A stretch of DNA of 13,635 nucleotides from Acidobacteriaceae bacterium UBA1795 (GTDB taxonomy: Bacteria > Acidobacteriota > Terriglobia > Terriglobales > Acidobacteriaceae): positions 5,162 to 18,796 of the forward strand of contig DCFV01000058.1 of the NCBI GenBank assembly GCA_002314435.1, given 5' to 3'. Below the pieces are notes generated by a model that saw only the letters and a program-made list of their open reading frames with translations, made no database searches and had not been told where the DNA came from. Positions within the stretch are counted from its first letter, which is position 1. Every line of letters begins with the position of its first letter. The translations under genes and the position numbers were made by a program. This document shows positions 1 to 6,853 of this stretch, one piece after another.

Positions 1-2675
1 ACGCAGCGGTTGTAGACCATCGTGTTCAGGCCTTCCGGCGTGTGCACGGTAGCGCCAACCGGGCAAACCTGCTCGCAGGGTGCGTTCTCGCAGTGCTGGC
101 AGGTCATGGGCTGGAAGTGAGCGCGGGGCGCCGCCAGATCGCCCTCGAAGTAGGTGTCGATGCGCAGCCACTGCATGTTGCGGCCAATGCGCACCTGCTG
201 CTTGCCGACGACGGGGATGTTGTTCTCGGCATAGCAGCTGACGATGCAGGCGTTGCAGCCTACGCAGCTGTTCATGTCGATCGACATGCCCCACTTGTTG
301 TCGGGATAGGTCCAGTTGGGGAACAGCGACGTGCCCATCTCGGGTGTCTCGTGCCCCTCGCCTTCCTGAGCAAACCTGGGGTTGGCCTTGAACTCCTCGA
401 GCGTGGCAGAGCGGATGATGCCGCGCGGGCCCAGCGCCTCATTGGCTTCAAGTGAGTTGTTGCCGTTGCCTTCGCCCGAAAATGTCTTCGAGCGGTGATC
501 CTGGTAGTGGCTCTTGGTGATCGCCGTGCCCCACTTGCCATCAACCTTCCTGATCGAGCCAGTCGCATAGAGCGGCGCCCAGGTGGGGCGAATGAGACAG
601 GCGTTGAAGCCCGCGGCTGAACCGACGCGCCCCGCAGCTTCGCGCCCATAGCCGAGATACACGGTGACCGAATTGTCCGGGTGGCCCGGAGCAACGATGA
701 CTGGCGCCTTCACCTTGCCACTGCCCACGGTAAGCTCGACGATATCGTCCTCTTCGAGGCCGAGCCGCGTGAGCGTCGCTCCTGAGACGATGGCCGCGTT
801 GTCCCAGCTCAGGTTCGTCACCGGCTTGGGCAATTCCTGCAGCCAGCCCACGTTCGACCAGCGACCGTCGTAGATATTGGGGTCCGGGCGGAAGATGATC
901 TCGATCGCGTCCTTCGCAGCGGGTGCGGGAACTTTCGGCAAAGGCGCGGACTTGGCGGCGGCTGTAGTCGTAAACGCGGTATCCGCGATCCAGCCATCGT
1001 GCAGTGCCTTGCGCCAACCGGTATCGAAGTCGCCCTTAATGGTGGCCTTTTGCGTGGTGCGCACAGCCTCATAAGCGCTCAGCATCGGCTCGTCGAGCAG
1101 CACTTGCAGCACATCATGCGCTGTCTTGCCGCCGTAGAGGGGATCGATCAGCGGCTGGACGATGGAGACAGTGCCGTCGTAAGCGCGAGCATCTGACCAG
1201 AATTCGAGGGCATGCGCTGCGGGGATATGCCAGTGCGCGATGGACCCCGTCTCGTCGACATGCGTGCCCAGATGCACCACCGTCTTCGCTTTGTCGAGAG
1301 CAGCTGCGAAGTAGAGATCGGCGGGCGCGGAATAGACGGGGTTCGAGTTGAGCAGGATGAGCCAATCGACCTTACCCGCGTTCAGGTCAGCGACCAGCGA
1401 TTTGACATCGGCAATCTGGTTGCTGGGAATCGGAAGCGCGGAGTCAGACGAAATCAGTACCGTCTTGCCCACATTGCCCAGCACACTGTTGATGGCCAGC
1501 GCCAGTGCTGCAACCGATGCATCCTGATAAAGCCCCGGCAACACCGCGCTCTTGCCCGTGCTGGATTTCAGGTCCTTGGCCAAAGCTGCAAGATACTTCT
1601 GCTGTTCGGCTGTCCACGCATAGCTCGGGACATCGACACCTGCAACGCCGACCGCCTTGGCGAGCGCAGCGGCAAAGGCTGGCACTTCGCCGGCGCGCAG
1701 ACCGAGGCGATGCTCCGCCTTCATGCCGGTGGTCGTAGTGGAACTCTCGACGGCGTACAGCCGGTTCATACCCTTCGCCGGATCCTTGCGGCGCCCCGAG
1801 TAGTCAGCCACCAACTTGTGGAACCCGGGGTAGGCCGCGCCGGAGAGAAAGTCCGTGTCGAGCGAGACAATCACGTCAGCATTGGCCAGCGCGTATTGTG
1901 TGGCTCCGCTACGCTCGAGGAAGGTGCCCGCAATCGCCGGATCATATTGCACCATCCTGGCTTTGGGGTACGCCGCCTGCACGGCCTTCCATTGCCTCGC
2001 CAGCGTCGGCGAAGTGACTGTGGCGGAGAGGATGTAAAGGCCCGTGCCGTCCTTCCACGCGGCTGCCTTCTCTCGCAGCGTCTGGGCAAACTCGGCCCAC
2101 TCGCGATTCTCGCCACGGAAGGTGACATGCTTCGAGCGATCTGGATCGTAGAGATCAAGCAGTGAGCCCTGCGCGAAGACATCCGAAGAGCCGTGGTTGT
2201 ACGGATGCTCGGGGTTGCCGTCGATCTTGATGGGGCGGAACTGATCGCTTTTGACCAGCAGCGGCAGCGCGCCAGTCACGAACGGAAACGCCGTGGCAAA
2301 GTAGTTGGGCTTGCCCAGCACCAGATCTTCGGGCGACTTGACATAGGGATAAATCGGCTCGTCGGGCTGCTTGGTGCAGCCAGCCATGCCGGCCAGCGCC
2401 ATCGAGGCGCCCATCAGCTTGAGGAATCCGCGGCGTGAAACCGGATCGACCCATTCCTGCGCCGCGCCGGGAAACTCGCGCTCGACTGCGGCCTGGAACT
2501 CGGCCGTGTTGGCCAGCTCGTCGATCGAACGCCAGTAGCGCTTGCCCTTCACGCCCTCAAGCTTCTGGCGCACCTGGGCAAGGCTCATAGGCTCTGCCTG
2601 AACACCCTTGCTGTTCTCGTTTTCCAAGGCGTTCCCCGTTGATTTTGTAAGACCCTTCTGCTCGCGTCCGCTCAT
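1..2675 (-). CDS. actB: Alternative complex III iron-sulfur/molybdopterin-like subunit ActB (3' end outside window)
   Basis: ActB is the large periplasm-facing subunit of alternative complex III, which oxidises quinol and passes electrons to cytochrome c or directly to an oxidase. The frame is open from the ATG at 2675 to the left edge (891 codons), so the C-terminus is missing. Residues 80-86 read SRRGFLK, a textbook Tat motif, followed by a hydrophobic stretch ending in a lipobox-like AGMAGC (Cys100). The middle resembles molybdopterin oxidoreductases; in characterised ActB proteins this domain binds no Mo cofactor (family knowledge). Near the edge are ferredoxin motifs: Cys804/807/810/814 (CX2CX2CX3C) and Cys859/862/867/871 (CX2CX4CX3CP), then Cys891 as the last full codon. 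The ATG overlaps the actA stop as ATGA, with a modest GAGG 10 nt upstream, so translation is probably coupled. A later ATG at residue 30 is possible but has no ribosome site. Further act genes are expected to the left. Confidence 0.93.
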   Translation of the reverse strand, partial: MSGREQKGLTKSTGNALENENSKGVQAEPMSLAQVRQKLEGVKGKRYWRSIDELANTAEFQAAVEREFPGAAQEWVDPVSRRGFLKLMGASMALAGMAGCTKQPDEPIYPYVKSPEDLVLGKPNYFATAFPFVTGALPLLVKSDQFRPIKIDGNPEHPYNHGSSDVFAQGSLLDLYDPDRSKHVTFRGENREWAEFAQTLREKAAAWKDGTGLYILSATVTSPTLARQWKAVQAAYPKARMVQYDPAIAGTFLERSGATQYALANADVIVSLDTDFLSGAAYPGFHKLVADYSGRRKDPAKGMNRLYAVESSTTTTGMKAEHRLGLRAGEVPAFAAALAKAVGVAGVDVPSYAWTAEQQKYLAALAKDLKSSTGKSAVLPGLYQDASVAALALAINSVLGNVGKTVLISSDSALPIPSNQIADVKSLVADLNAGKVDWLILLNSNPVYSAPADLYFAAALDKAKTVVHLGTHVDETGSIAHWHIPAAHALEFWSDARAYDGTVSIVQPLIDPLYGGKTAHDVLQVLLDEPMLSAYEAVRTTQKATIKGDFDTGWRKALHDGWIADTAFTTTAAAKSAPLPKVPAPAAKDAIEIIFRPDPNIYDGRWSNVGWLQELPKPVTNLSWDNAAIVSGATLTRLGLEEDDIVELTVGSGKVKAPVIVAPGHPDNSVTVYLGYGREAAGRVGSAAGFNACLIRPTWAPLYATGSIRKVDGKWGTAITKSHYQDHRSKTFSGEGNGNNSLEANEALGPRGIIRSATLEEFKANPRFAQEGEGHETPEMGTSLFPNWTYPDNKWGMSIDMNSCVGCNACIVSCYAENNIPVVGKQQVRIGRNMQWLRIDTYFEGDLAAPRAHFQPMTCQHCENAPCEQVCPVGATVHTPEGLNTMVYNRC

Positions 2676-3535
2676 CGATGGCAGACCTCGCAGCTGGAGA
2701 GATCGCGCGGCGTACGAATCTTGTAATGCTGAACCAGGAAGTGGCCGAGCTCGTCCTGGCTGGTGAACTTCTGGTAGCTGACTGGCGTGGGCAACCGGGG
2801 CGCGACTACATCGGCCGTCAGCCCTTTCGTTCCACCAGCAGGAAGCTCGAGAGACGCCACCTGCACACCCGCAGCCGCCGGATCCCTGGTCACGCAGTCG
2901 ACGCTCTGCGCCGTTGGCACGCCGCTCTTCTCATCGGCCACCGAACACCACACGGGCCGGTCGCTCGTGGGCTTCTCCCAGGCCATGTTGTAGACCTGGC
3001 TGGTGGGCCGCAGGTTCTTGGCGGGATTGCGGTGGCAGTCCAGGCACCATTCCATCTGCAAGGTGTTCTGCGCGTACATCAGCGGCATCTGGTCCACACG
3101 CCCATGGCAGGCAGCGCAGCCCAGGCCTTTGTTCACATGGATCTCATGGCTGAAGTAGACGAAGTCTGGCAGGTCGTGCACCCGGGTCCAAACCAGCGAC
3201 TGATTGGTGGCCCAGCTGGTGCGAACCGGCTCAAGCAGTTGCGCGTTGGTCCAAATCTGCGCGTGGCAGTTAATACACGTCTTGGTGGGGGGGATACCGG
3301 CGTAGCTGGACTTCTCGACCGTCACGTGACAGTACTGGCACTGCAGCCCGAGGCCCTGCACGTGGTGCTTGTGGCTGAAAGGCACCGGCTGTTCCGGGCG
3401 CTGGCCCTGCCGCGTCACCCAGGGGGAGCGTTGCAGTTGGTCCAGAGTCACGCCAATAGCGATCACCATCAGCCCCGCCAGCACCAGGCTCGCCCGAGCC
3501 AGAGCATTGGAGCTGCGATCAAATATCTGCGCCAT
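2672..3535 (-). CDS. actA: Alternative complex III pentaheme cytochrome c subunit ActA
   Basis: This 287-residue protein is the multiheme cytochrome of alternative complex III and carries electrons on the outer face of the cytoplasmic membrane. Residues about 14-31 form one hydrophobic segment serving as signal anchor. Five CXXCH heme c sites lie at residues 66-70, 87-91, 140-144, 164-168 and 282-286, matching the five hemes known for ActA. The conserved stretches IPPTKTCINCH and MEWCLDCHRNP are typical of the family. Between the fourth and fifth hemes is a long segment (about 188-258) with two non-heme cysteines (197 and 214) that looks like an insertion relative to the shorter ActA proteins I recall. 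The start is set by AGGAAAG at 3541-3547, five bases before the ATG. It is the first gene of the act operon and overlaps actB by 4 bp. Confidence 0.95.
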   Translation of the reverse strand: MAQIFDRSSNALARASLVLAGLMVIAIGVTLDQLQRSPWVTRQGQRPEQPVPFSHKHHVQGLGLQCQYCHVTVEKSSYAGIPPTKTCINCHAQIWTNAQLLEPVRTSWATNQSLVWTRVHDLPDFVYFSHEIHVNKGLGCAACHGRVDQMPLMYAQNTLQMEWCLDCHRNPAKNLRPTSQVYNMAWEKPTSDRPVWCSVADEKSGVPTAQSVDCVTRDPAAAGVQVASLELPAGGTKGLTADVVAPRLPTPVSYQKFTSQDELGHFLVQHYKIRTPRDLSSCEVCHR

Positions 3536-3540
3536 GAATG

Positions 3541-3547
3541 CTTTCCT
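3541..3547 (-). promoter_or_regulatory. Ribosome binding site of actA
   Basis: Read on the minus strand this is AGGAAAG, five bases before the actA ATG. It is one of the clearer Shine-Dalgarno sequences in the window and supports the start at 3535. Confidence 0.7.
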
Positions 3548-3646
3548 GCTTCGTCTGCATCGTTTGTCGTGTCGCGGTACGTTGTGTGCTGGCCGTCACA
3601 TAATCGCGCGGTCGTTTTTGTTTTACTACTAGGGAAGTGTCTGTGG

Positions 3647-3737
3647 TTGGGGCTTTGACAGCACACTACAGCAGCCATAAGGCTTTGTGCAATCTCCCTT
3701 TTAGCCCCAAATTCAAAATTTGTTGGCCATGCACAAA
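3647..3737. repeat. Interlocking inverted repeats upstream of actA
   Basis: TTGGGGCT (3647-3654) is the exact reverse complement of AGCCCCAA (3703-3710). TTTGTGCA (3684-3691) is the exact reverse complement of TGCACAAA (3730-3737). The second pair starts inside the loop of the first and ends outside it, so as RNA the two stems would make a pseudoknot. A third dyad, CAAATT (3708-3713) with AATTTG (3717-3722), sits between. These could be operator half-sites or RNA structure in the act leader. The repeats are seen directly; any function is inference. Confidence 0.4.
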
Positions 3738-3869
3738 TCTCAGCATTCCGCTGTCGCACAGCGCGTTGTGATCTAGTTGGAAAGCGGGGAAACCATCTCG
3801 TTCCCGCCGCGAAAAACGGCAGAAATTTTGACGGCAACAAGCTATCACAATCGATCAACATCTGACCAC

Positions 3870-3897
3870 TGCCCCGTGCGCAACTGCGTCCGGGGCA
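3870..3897 (-). terminator. Stem-loop after the SMR/YnfA-like gene
   Basis: TGCCCCG (3870-3876) pairs perfectly with CGGGGCA (3891-3897) around a 14-base loop, six bases beyond the stop codon of the minus-strand gene ending at 3904. There is no T-run after it, so it is at best a weak or factor-assisted terminator, or an RNA 3'-end stabiliser. Confidence 0.4.
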
Positions 3898-3903
3898 CGG
3901 TGT

Positions 3904-4263
3904 TTAGCGCCGCCAGAAAGCGATGATCAGCCCGCCGGCCACGATGAGCGAGCCGCCGGCATAGATCGGTGGAGTGGGCGACTGCCCGAAGCGCGCACGG
4001 GCCAGAATCTGGGCCACGATGAAGAAGAGAACCACGTAGACGCCGAGGAGTTTGCCAAAGTCCCAGCGCGGCACGTTGACCATGGATCCATAGCAGGCCA
4101 GGACCACCGTGCCTGCGGCAAAGGCCAGCACTCTGCCGATACCTGATGAGCGATAGAAGCCGACCTGGAAGAATGAGTCGCCCCACGCCTCGAGAAAAGC
4201 GGCCAAGGTAAGCACACTAAAGACACCGAGCGGGTTCGAGACCAGCCGGTCGAGAAGATTCAT
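3904..4263 (-). CDS. Small four-helix membrane protein, SMR/YnfA (DMT)-like
   Basis: This 119-residue protein is very hydrophobic, with probable membrane helices near residues 13-34, 43-63, 70-90 and 99-117. Its size, four-helix plan and an acidic residue in helix 1 (Glu25 in AAFLEAWGD) resemble small multidrug resistance and YnfA/UPF0060 proteins, in which a helix-1 glutamate binds substrate and protons (family knowledge). The segment PRWDFGKLLGVYVVLFF and the ending GGSLIVAGGLIIAFW look like a conserved uncharacterised branch of that superfamily. Substrate cannot be predicted. GGAGG at 4274-4278 (minus strand) is 10 bases before the ATG and supports the start. It is divergent from the Amt operon, sharing the region 4264-4562, and upstream of actA on the same strand, though 368 bp away. 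Confidence 0.75.
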   Translation of the reverse strand: MNLLDRLVSNPLGVFSVLTLAAFLEAWGDSFFQVGFYRSSGIGRVLAFAAGTVVLACYGSMVNVPRWDFGKLLGVYVVLFFIVAQILARARFGQSPTPPIYAGGSLIVAGGLIIAFWRR

Positions 4264-4562
4264 GAAGAGAAGACCTCCGATTGTGTTGAGGAAGATGGGG
4301 AAACGTCTTATCCGCCGGCAGCGGACCAGTGTATTCCTCTTATCCTAGCAACCGGCTGCTTTAGAATTCGTGAAGATATTCCGACCGGCTGTCTTCAGTG
4401 CTCAAAGTCGTTCTGGTGCGGACCAGCATCCGGAGGGCGGCGGTCTCTCAAAGTCGTCAGAAACTTCCAAAAATGCTCCAGCCTGAAAAGGATGGAGCTG
4501 AGCCGTCCCCCTCCGCCGCAACGGATCTTCCCCGTGTGCCGGCTCTGAAAGAGGAATGGGTG
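4264..4562. other. Divergent intergenic region between the SMR-like gene and the Amt operon
   Basis: This stretch of about 300 bp must carry promoters for both directions. An 8-bp direct repeat ACCGGCTG occurs at 4351-4358 and 4384-4391, 33 bp apart, on either side of an AT-rich patch containing TAGAAT (4362-4367). The frame of the next gene stays open upstream to 4398, but that extension has no ribosome site, so I treat it as untranslated. No terminator or RNA gene was recognised. Confidence 0.5.
4548..4555 (+). promoter_or_regulatory. Ribosome binding site of the 60-residue membrane protein
   Basis: AAAGAGGA lies seven bases before the ATG at 4563. It decides the start of this small gene against upstream in-frame GTG 4398 and ATG 4473, neither of which has a ribosome site. 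Confidence 0.7.
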
Positions 4563-4745
4563 ATGAAATACGCTGGGCTGCTGGTGATGCCAGCCGGGTT
4601 CTTCCTTGCAATCGCGGCCATCGTTCTGTTTCCTGATCCCACGCCGCGGATCGGTTTCCTTCTTTGCAGCCTTGCGGTGGAGGCCATGGGACTGGGTGTT
4701 GCGGTGCGCGGCCACATGGAACCGCGCGGGGAGCGCCGCTCATGA
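4563..4745 (+). CDS. Small two-helix membrane protein coupled to the Amt transporter
   Basis: I do not recognise a named family. The 60-residue protein has two hydrophobic helices (about residues 3-23 and 29-47) joined by a short PDPTPR turn, and ends in a charged tail (HMEPRGERRS). The start is chosen from the AAAGAGGA site seven bases upstream; a GTG directly before the ATG is an equal alternative. Its stop overlaps the ATG of the ammonium transporter gene as ATGA, so the two are very likely co-translated. That suggests a partner, assembly factor or regulator of the transporter (inference only). Small membrane proteins that bind larger transporters are known elsewhere, but no such family is identified here. 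It has no nucleotide-binding or T-loop features, so it is not a PII protein. Confidence 0.75.
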   Translation: MKYAGLLVMPAGFFLAIAAIVLFPDPTPRIGFLLCSLAVEAMGLGVAVRGHMEPRGERRS

Positions 4746-6031
4746 CCTCGTCTTCTCCTATGTTTTCAGACACGATCTTCGCTCTCGTCCTGGTTCTTCT
4801 GCTGCTGGCTCCGCTGTCCATCGTCGGCTTGGCACTGATCAATACAGGACTGGGCCGCTCGCGCTCCGCCGCGCAATCAATTCTCGGATCGCTAGCCCTG
4901 GTGTCGGCGGCAGGCCTCGTCTTTGCCCTGTTCGGCGCCACATTTGCCGATGGCTTCAGCGGTGCAGGGCACACCTTTTCACTGGCCGGCAAAACATGGA
5001 GTTGGGCTGGCACGGGACCTGTTGCCCTCAGTGGATTCGCCACCGAAACGGGACGCGAGCAGTTGTCAGTGCTGTTTCAGTTTCTGGCCGTGGCGCTTGC
5101 GGTACTCATTCCCTGGGGCTCGGGCGCAGACCGCTGGCGCATGCCGGCTGGAATTGCAACTGCAGCGGTGTTGGCTGGTCTGGTGTTCCCGTTTGTGGCG
5201 CACTGGACCTGGACCACGGGCTGGCTGGCCACGCTGGGCGCGAACTTCGATATGGGCGTGGGCTTTCTTGACGGCGGCGGGGCAGGTGCCGTGCACGTGC
5301 TGGGCGGGCTGAGCGCGCTGGCCGTGGTGTGGATCGCTGGACCGCGCCGCGGCAAGTTTCCCCGGGAAGGCCTCTCGACTGCAATGCCCGGCCACAACGC
5401 CATCTATGTTCTGTTCGGCTGCGGGGTGGCGCTCGTAGGCTGGCTGGCCTTCAATGCCGCGGGGTCGCTTCTCTGGCTCAACGCTGCACCTGCGGCGCTG
5501 CCGGTAGTGGCGCTGAATACTTGGCTTTCGGCAAGTGCGGCACTGTCCGCTACGTTCATCATCACCCGCGTGCGCTTTGGCAAACCCGACGCCAGCCTCT
5601 GCGCCAATGGCTGGCTTGCCGGACTGGTTACCTCGAGCGCCTGCGCAGGCGTGGTGACGCCGATGGAAGCGCTCGTAACTGGTTTCATCGCGGGCCTGGT
5701 GACACCGCTGCTGGTTGAATTCCTTGAGCTGGCGGTGGCCCTCGATGACCCGTCTGGCGCCATCTCAGTGCATGCGGCCAGCGGCCTTTGGGGCCTCTTC
5801 GCGGCGGGCGTCTTTGCGCCGCGGCAGGGCCAGCTCGCAGCACAGCTGGTGGGAATCGCCACGCTGCTGGGCATTGTGCTGCCGCTGGTTTATCTGCTGT
5901 TCTGGCTCATGAACCGCGTGATTCCGTTCCGCGCAGACGCGGACGGCGAGCGAATCGGTATGGACCTGCACGAGTTGGGCGGCGGCGCGTATCCGGAGTT
6001 CGTAGTGCACCGCGACGACTCGTACCGGTAA
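4742..6031 (+). CDS. amt: Divergent Amt-family ammonium transporter
   Basis: This 429-residue membrane protein belongs to the Amt/Mep/Rh family, which moves ammonium across the cytoplasmic membrane. About eleven hydrophobic segments can be traced. Both pore histidines are present: His185 in GAVHVLGG and His344 in ISVHAASG, matching His168 and His318 of E. coli AmtB. Asp177 fits the conserved Asp160, and GWLAFNAAGS (233-242) matches the signature that holds the phenylalanine gate (Phe237). The DDPSGA motif (335-340) and the C-terminal GMDLHELGGGAYPEF (406-420) are also typical. The N-terminal half is unusual: the common FYGG after helix 1 is INTG, and the segment after the Phe107-like region is diverged. 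The start at 4742 overlaps the previous gene (ATGA) and has GGGGAG eight bases upstream. No glnK/PII gene is adjacent. Confidence 0.9.
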   Translation: MTSSSPMFSDTIFALVLVLLLLAPLSIVGLALINTGLGRSRSAAQSILGSLALVSAAGLVFALFGATFADGFSGAGHTFSLAGKTWSWAGTGPVALSGFATETGREQLSVLFQFLAVALAVLIPWGSGADRWRMPAGIATAAVLAGLVFPFVAHWTWTTGWLATLGANFDMGVGFLDGGGAGAVHVLGGLSALAVVWIAGPRRGKFPREGLSTAMPGHNAIYVLFGCGVALVGWLAFNAAGSLLWLNAAPAALPVVALNTWLSASAALSATFIITRVRFGKPDASLCANGWLAGLVTSSACAGVVTPMEALVTGFIAGLVTPLLVEFLELAVALDDPSGAISVHAASGLWGLFAAGVFAPRQGQLAAQLVGIATLLGIVLPLVYLLFWLMNRVIPFRADADGERIGMDLHELGGGAYPEFVVHRDDSYR

Positions 6032-6060
6032 GAGATACTCGAATCAGCCCAGCTCTGCCT

Positions 6061-6073
6061 GGCAACAGTTGCC
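6061..6073. repeat. Perfect short palindrome between amt and the TPR gene
   Basis: GGCAAC-A-GTTGCC is a perfect 6+1+6 dyad in the 60-bp gap after the transporter. It could be a protein-binding site or a small RNA hairpin; it has no T-run, so it is not an intrinsic terminator. Confidence 0.35.
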
Positions 6074-6091
6074 GCGAGGATCTACGGCTCA

Positions 6092-6829
6092 ATGGGATTT
6101 CTGACTCACCTTTTCTACCCGTGGGGCCTGCTGCTACAGGCAGCGGCCCTCGTCCATTTCATTCGCCGCCGGCCTGGCACCTACTGGATCTACATCATCC
6201 TTTTTCTGGGTCCGCTCGGCGCGCTCATCTACCTGTTCACCGAGGCTCTGCCCGATGTCGGCCTGCTGAACGACTCGTTCAAAGGCATCTCCCGCGGCAG
6301 CCGCATTCACGCGCTTGAGCTGGCCATCCGCGACAACCCGTCCGTGGGCAACTACGAAGAGCTGGGCGAGCTCTACATGGAAAACGGCCGGTTTGTCGAG
6401 GCGCGAGCGGCCTTTGACAAGGCAATCGCCGCTCGCTCTACGACGCTCGACACGTTCTATCATCGCGGCGTCTGTGCCCTCGAGCATGGCGACGCGGCTG
6501 CCGCGCTGCCGGACCTGGAGCAGGTCGTAGCAACGGACCCGGACCACAACTTCCACCGCGCGGCGGGGCTGCTGGCCCATGCCTATGCGGTGACTGGTCA
6601 GAAAGACAAAGCCGAGGCTCTCTTCCGCCAGGTGACGGCCACCTCAACGCTTTCAGAGACCTATCTGAACTTTGCCGATCTGCTGGCCGCAGGGAATCGT
6701 GAAGCGGAGGCGCGCGCGTGGGCACAGAAGGTGCTCGACAAGGAACCGACGATGCCGCGCTACCTGCGGCGGCGCGAGCGGCCATGGTTCCGGCGCGCGC
6801 GCAAACTGCTTAAGCAGCTGCCCGCCTGA
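6092..6829 (+). CDS. Membrane-anchored tetratricopeptide repeat protein with PLDc_N-like N-terminus
   Basis: This 245-residue protein has two N-terminal membrane segments (about residues 7-24 and 30-51). The second, with RPGTYWIYIILFLGPLGALI, resembles the short PLDc_N (phospholipase D-nuclease N-terminal) membrane module. From about residue 87 to 221 there are four helix-turn-helix repeats with TPR spacing (ELGELYMENGRFVEARAAFDKA is the clearest), then a very basic tail rich in Arg and Lys (223-241). TPRs bind other proteins, so it is probably a scaffold on the cytoplasmic face of the membrane; the partner is unknown. It follows the transporter by 60 bp with GAGGA 11 bases before the ATG and may belong to the same transcript. 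It converges on the kinase gene with only 24 bp between stop codons. Confidence 0.8.
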   Translation: MGFLTHLFYPWGLLLQAAALVHFIRRRPGTYWIYIILFLGPLGALIYLFTEALPDVGLLNDSFKGISRGSRIHALELAIRDNPSVGNYEELGELYMENGRFVEARAAFDKAIAARSTTLDTFYHRGVCALEHGDAAAALPDLEQVVATDPDHNFHRAAGLLAHAYAVTGQKDKAEALFRQVTATSTLSETYLNFADLLAAGNREAEARAWAQKVLDKEPTMPRYLRRRERPWFRRARKLLKQLPA

Positions 6830-6853
6830 AAGGAACGCTATTCCGCTCGGCAC

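Larger units (their letters stand above)
3536..3903. other. AT-rich intergenic region and presumed act operon leader
   Basis: This 368-bp stretch lies between actA and the upstream small membrane gene, both on the minus strand, and holds no convincing gene. It is clearly richer in A and T than its surroundings, especially 3600-3760. It should contain the act promoter, but no pair of good sigma-70 boxes stands out; a TTGCAC hexamer with a TAGTGT 18 bases downstream, read on the minus strand, is the best weak candidate. Three inverted repeats lie within it (listed separately), and a stem-loop after the upstream gene closes its right end. Short frames crossing it use atypical codons and resemble nothing I know. 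Confidence 0.6.

Noticed and set aside
1212..2165. Plus-strand open frame opposite actB
   Set aside because: actB is open and family-like through this whole stretch; the plus-strand product has no recognisable domain.
2678..3658. Long plus-strand open frame opposite actA
   Set aside because: It is the complement of a five-heme ActA with all motifs in order. Its product resembles no family and crosses the actA start region.
3469..3861. Minus-strand frame covering the actA leader
   Set aside because: It overlaps the actA start in another frame, lacks a ribosome site and has no family resemblance.
4351..4391. Direct repeat ACCGGCTG at 4351-4358 and 4384-4391 as an operator pair
   Set aside because: Eight GC-rich bases repeated once in such a genome can be chance, and the spacing and orientation match no regulator I can name; noted only in the intergenic entry.
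4398..4562. N-terminal extension of the 60-residue membrane protein (GTG 4398 or ATG 4473)
   Set aside because: Neither start has a Shine-Dalgarno sequence, whereas AAAGAGGA is ideally placed for ATG 4563; the extension is basic, low-complexity sequence.
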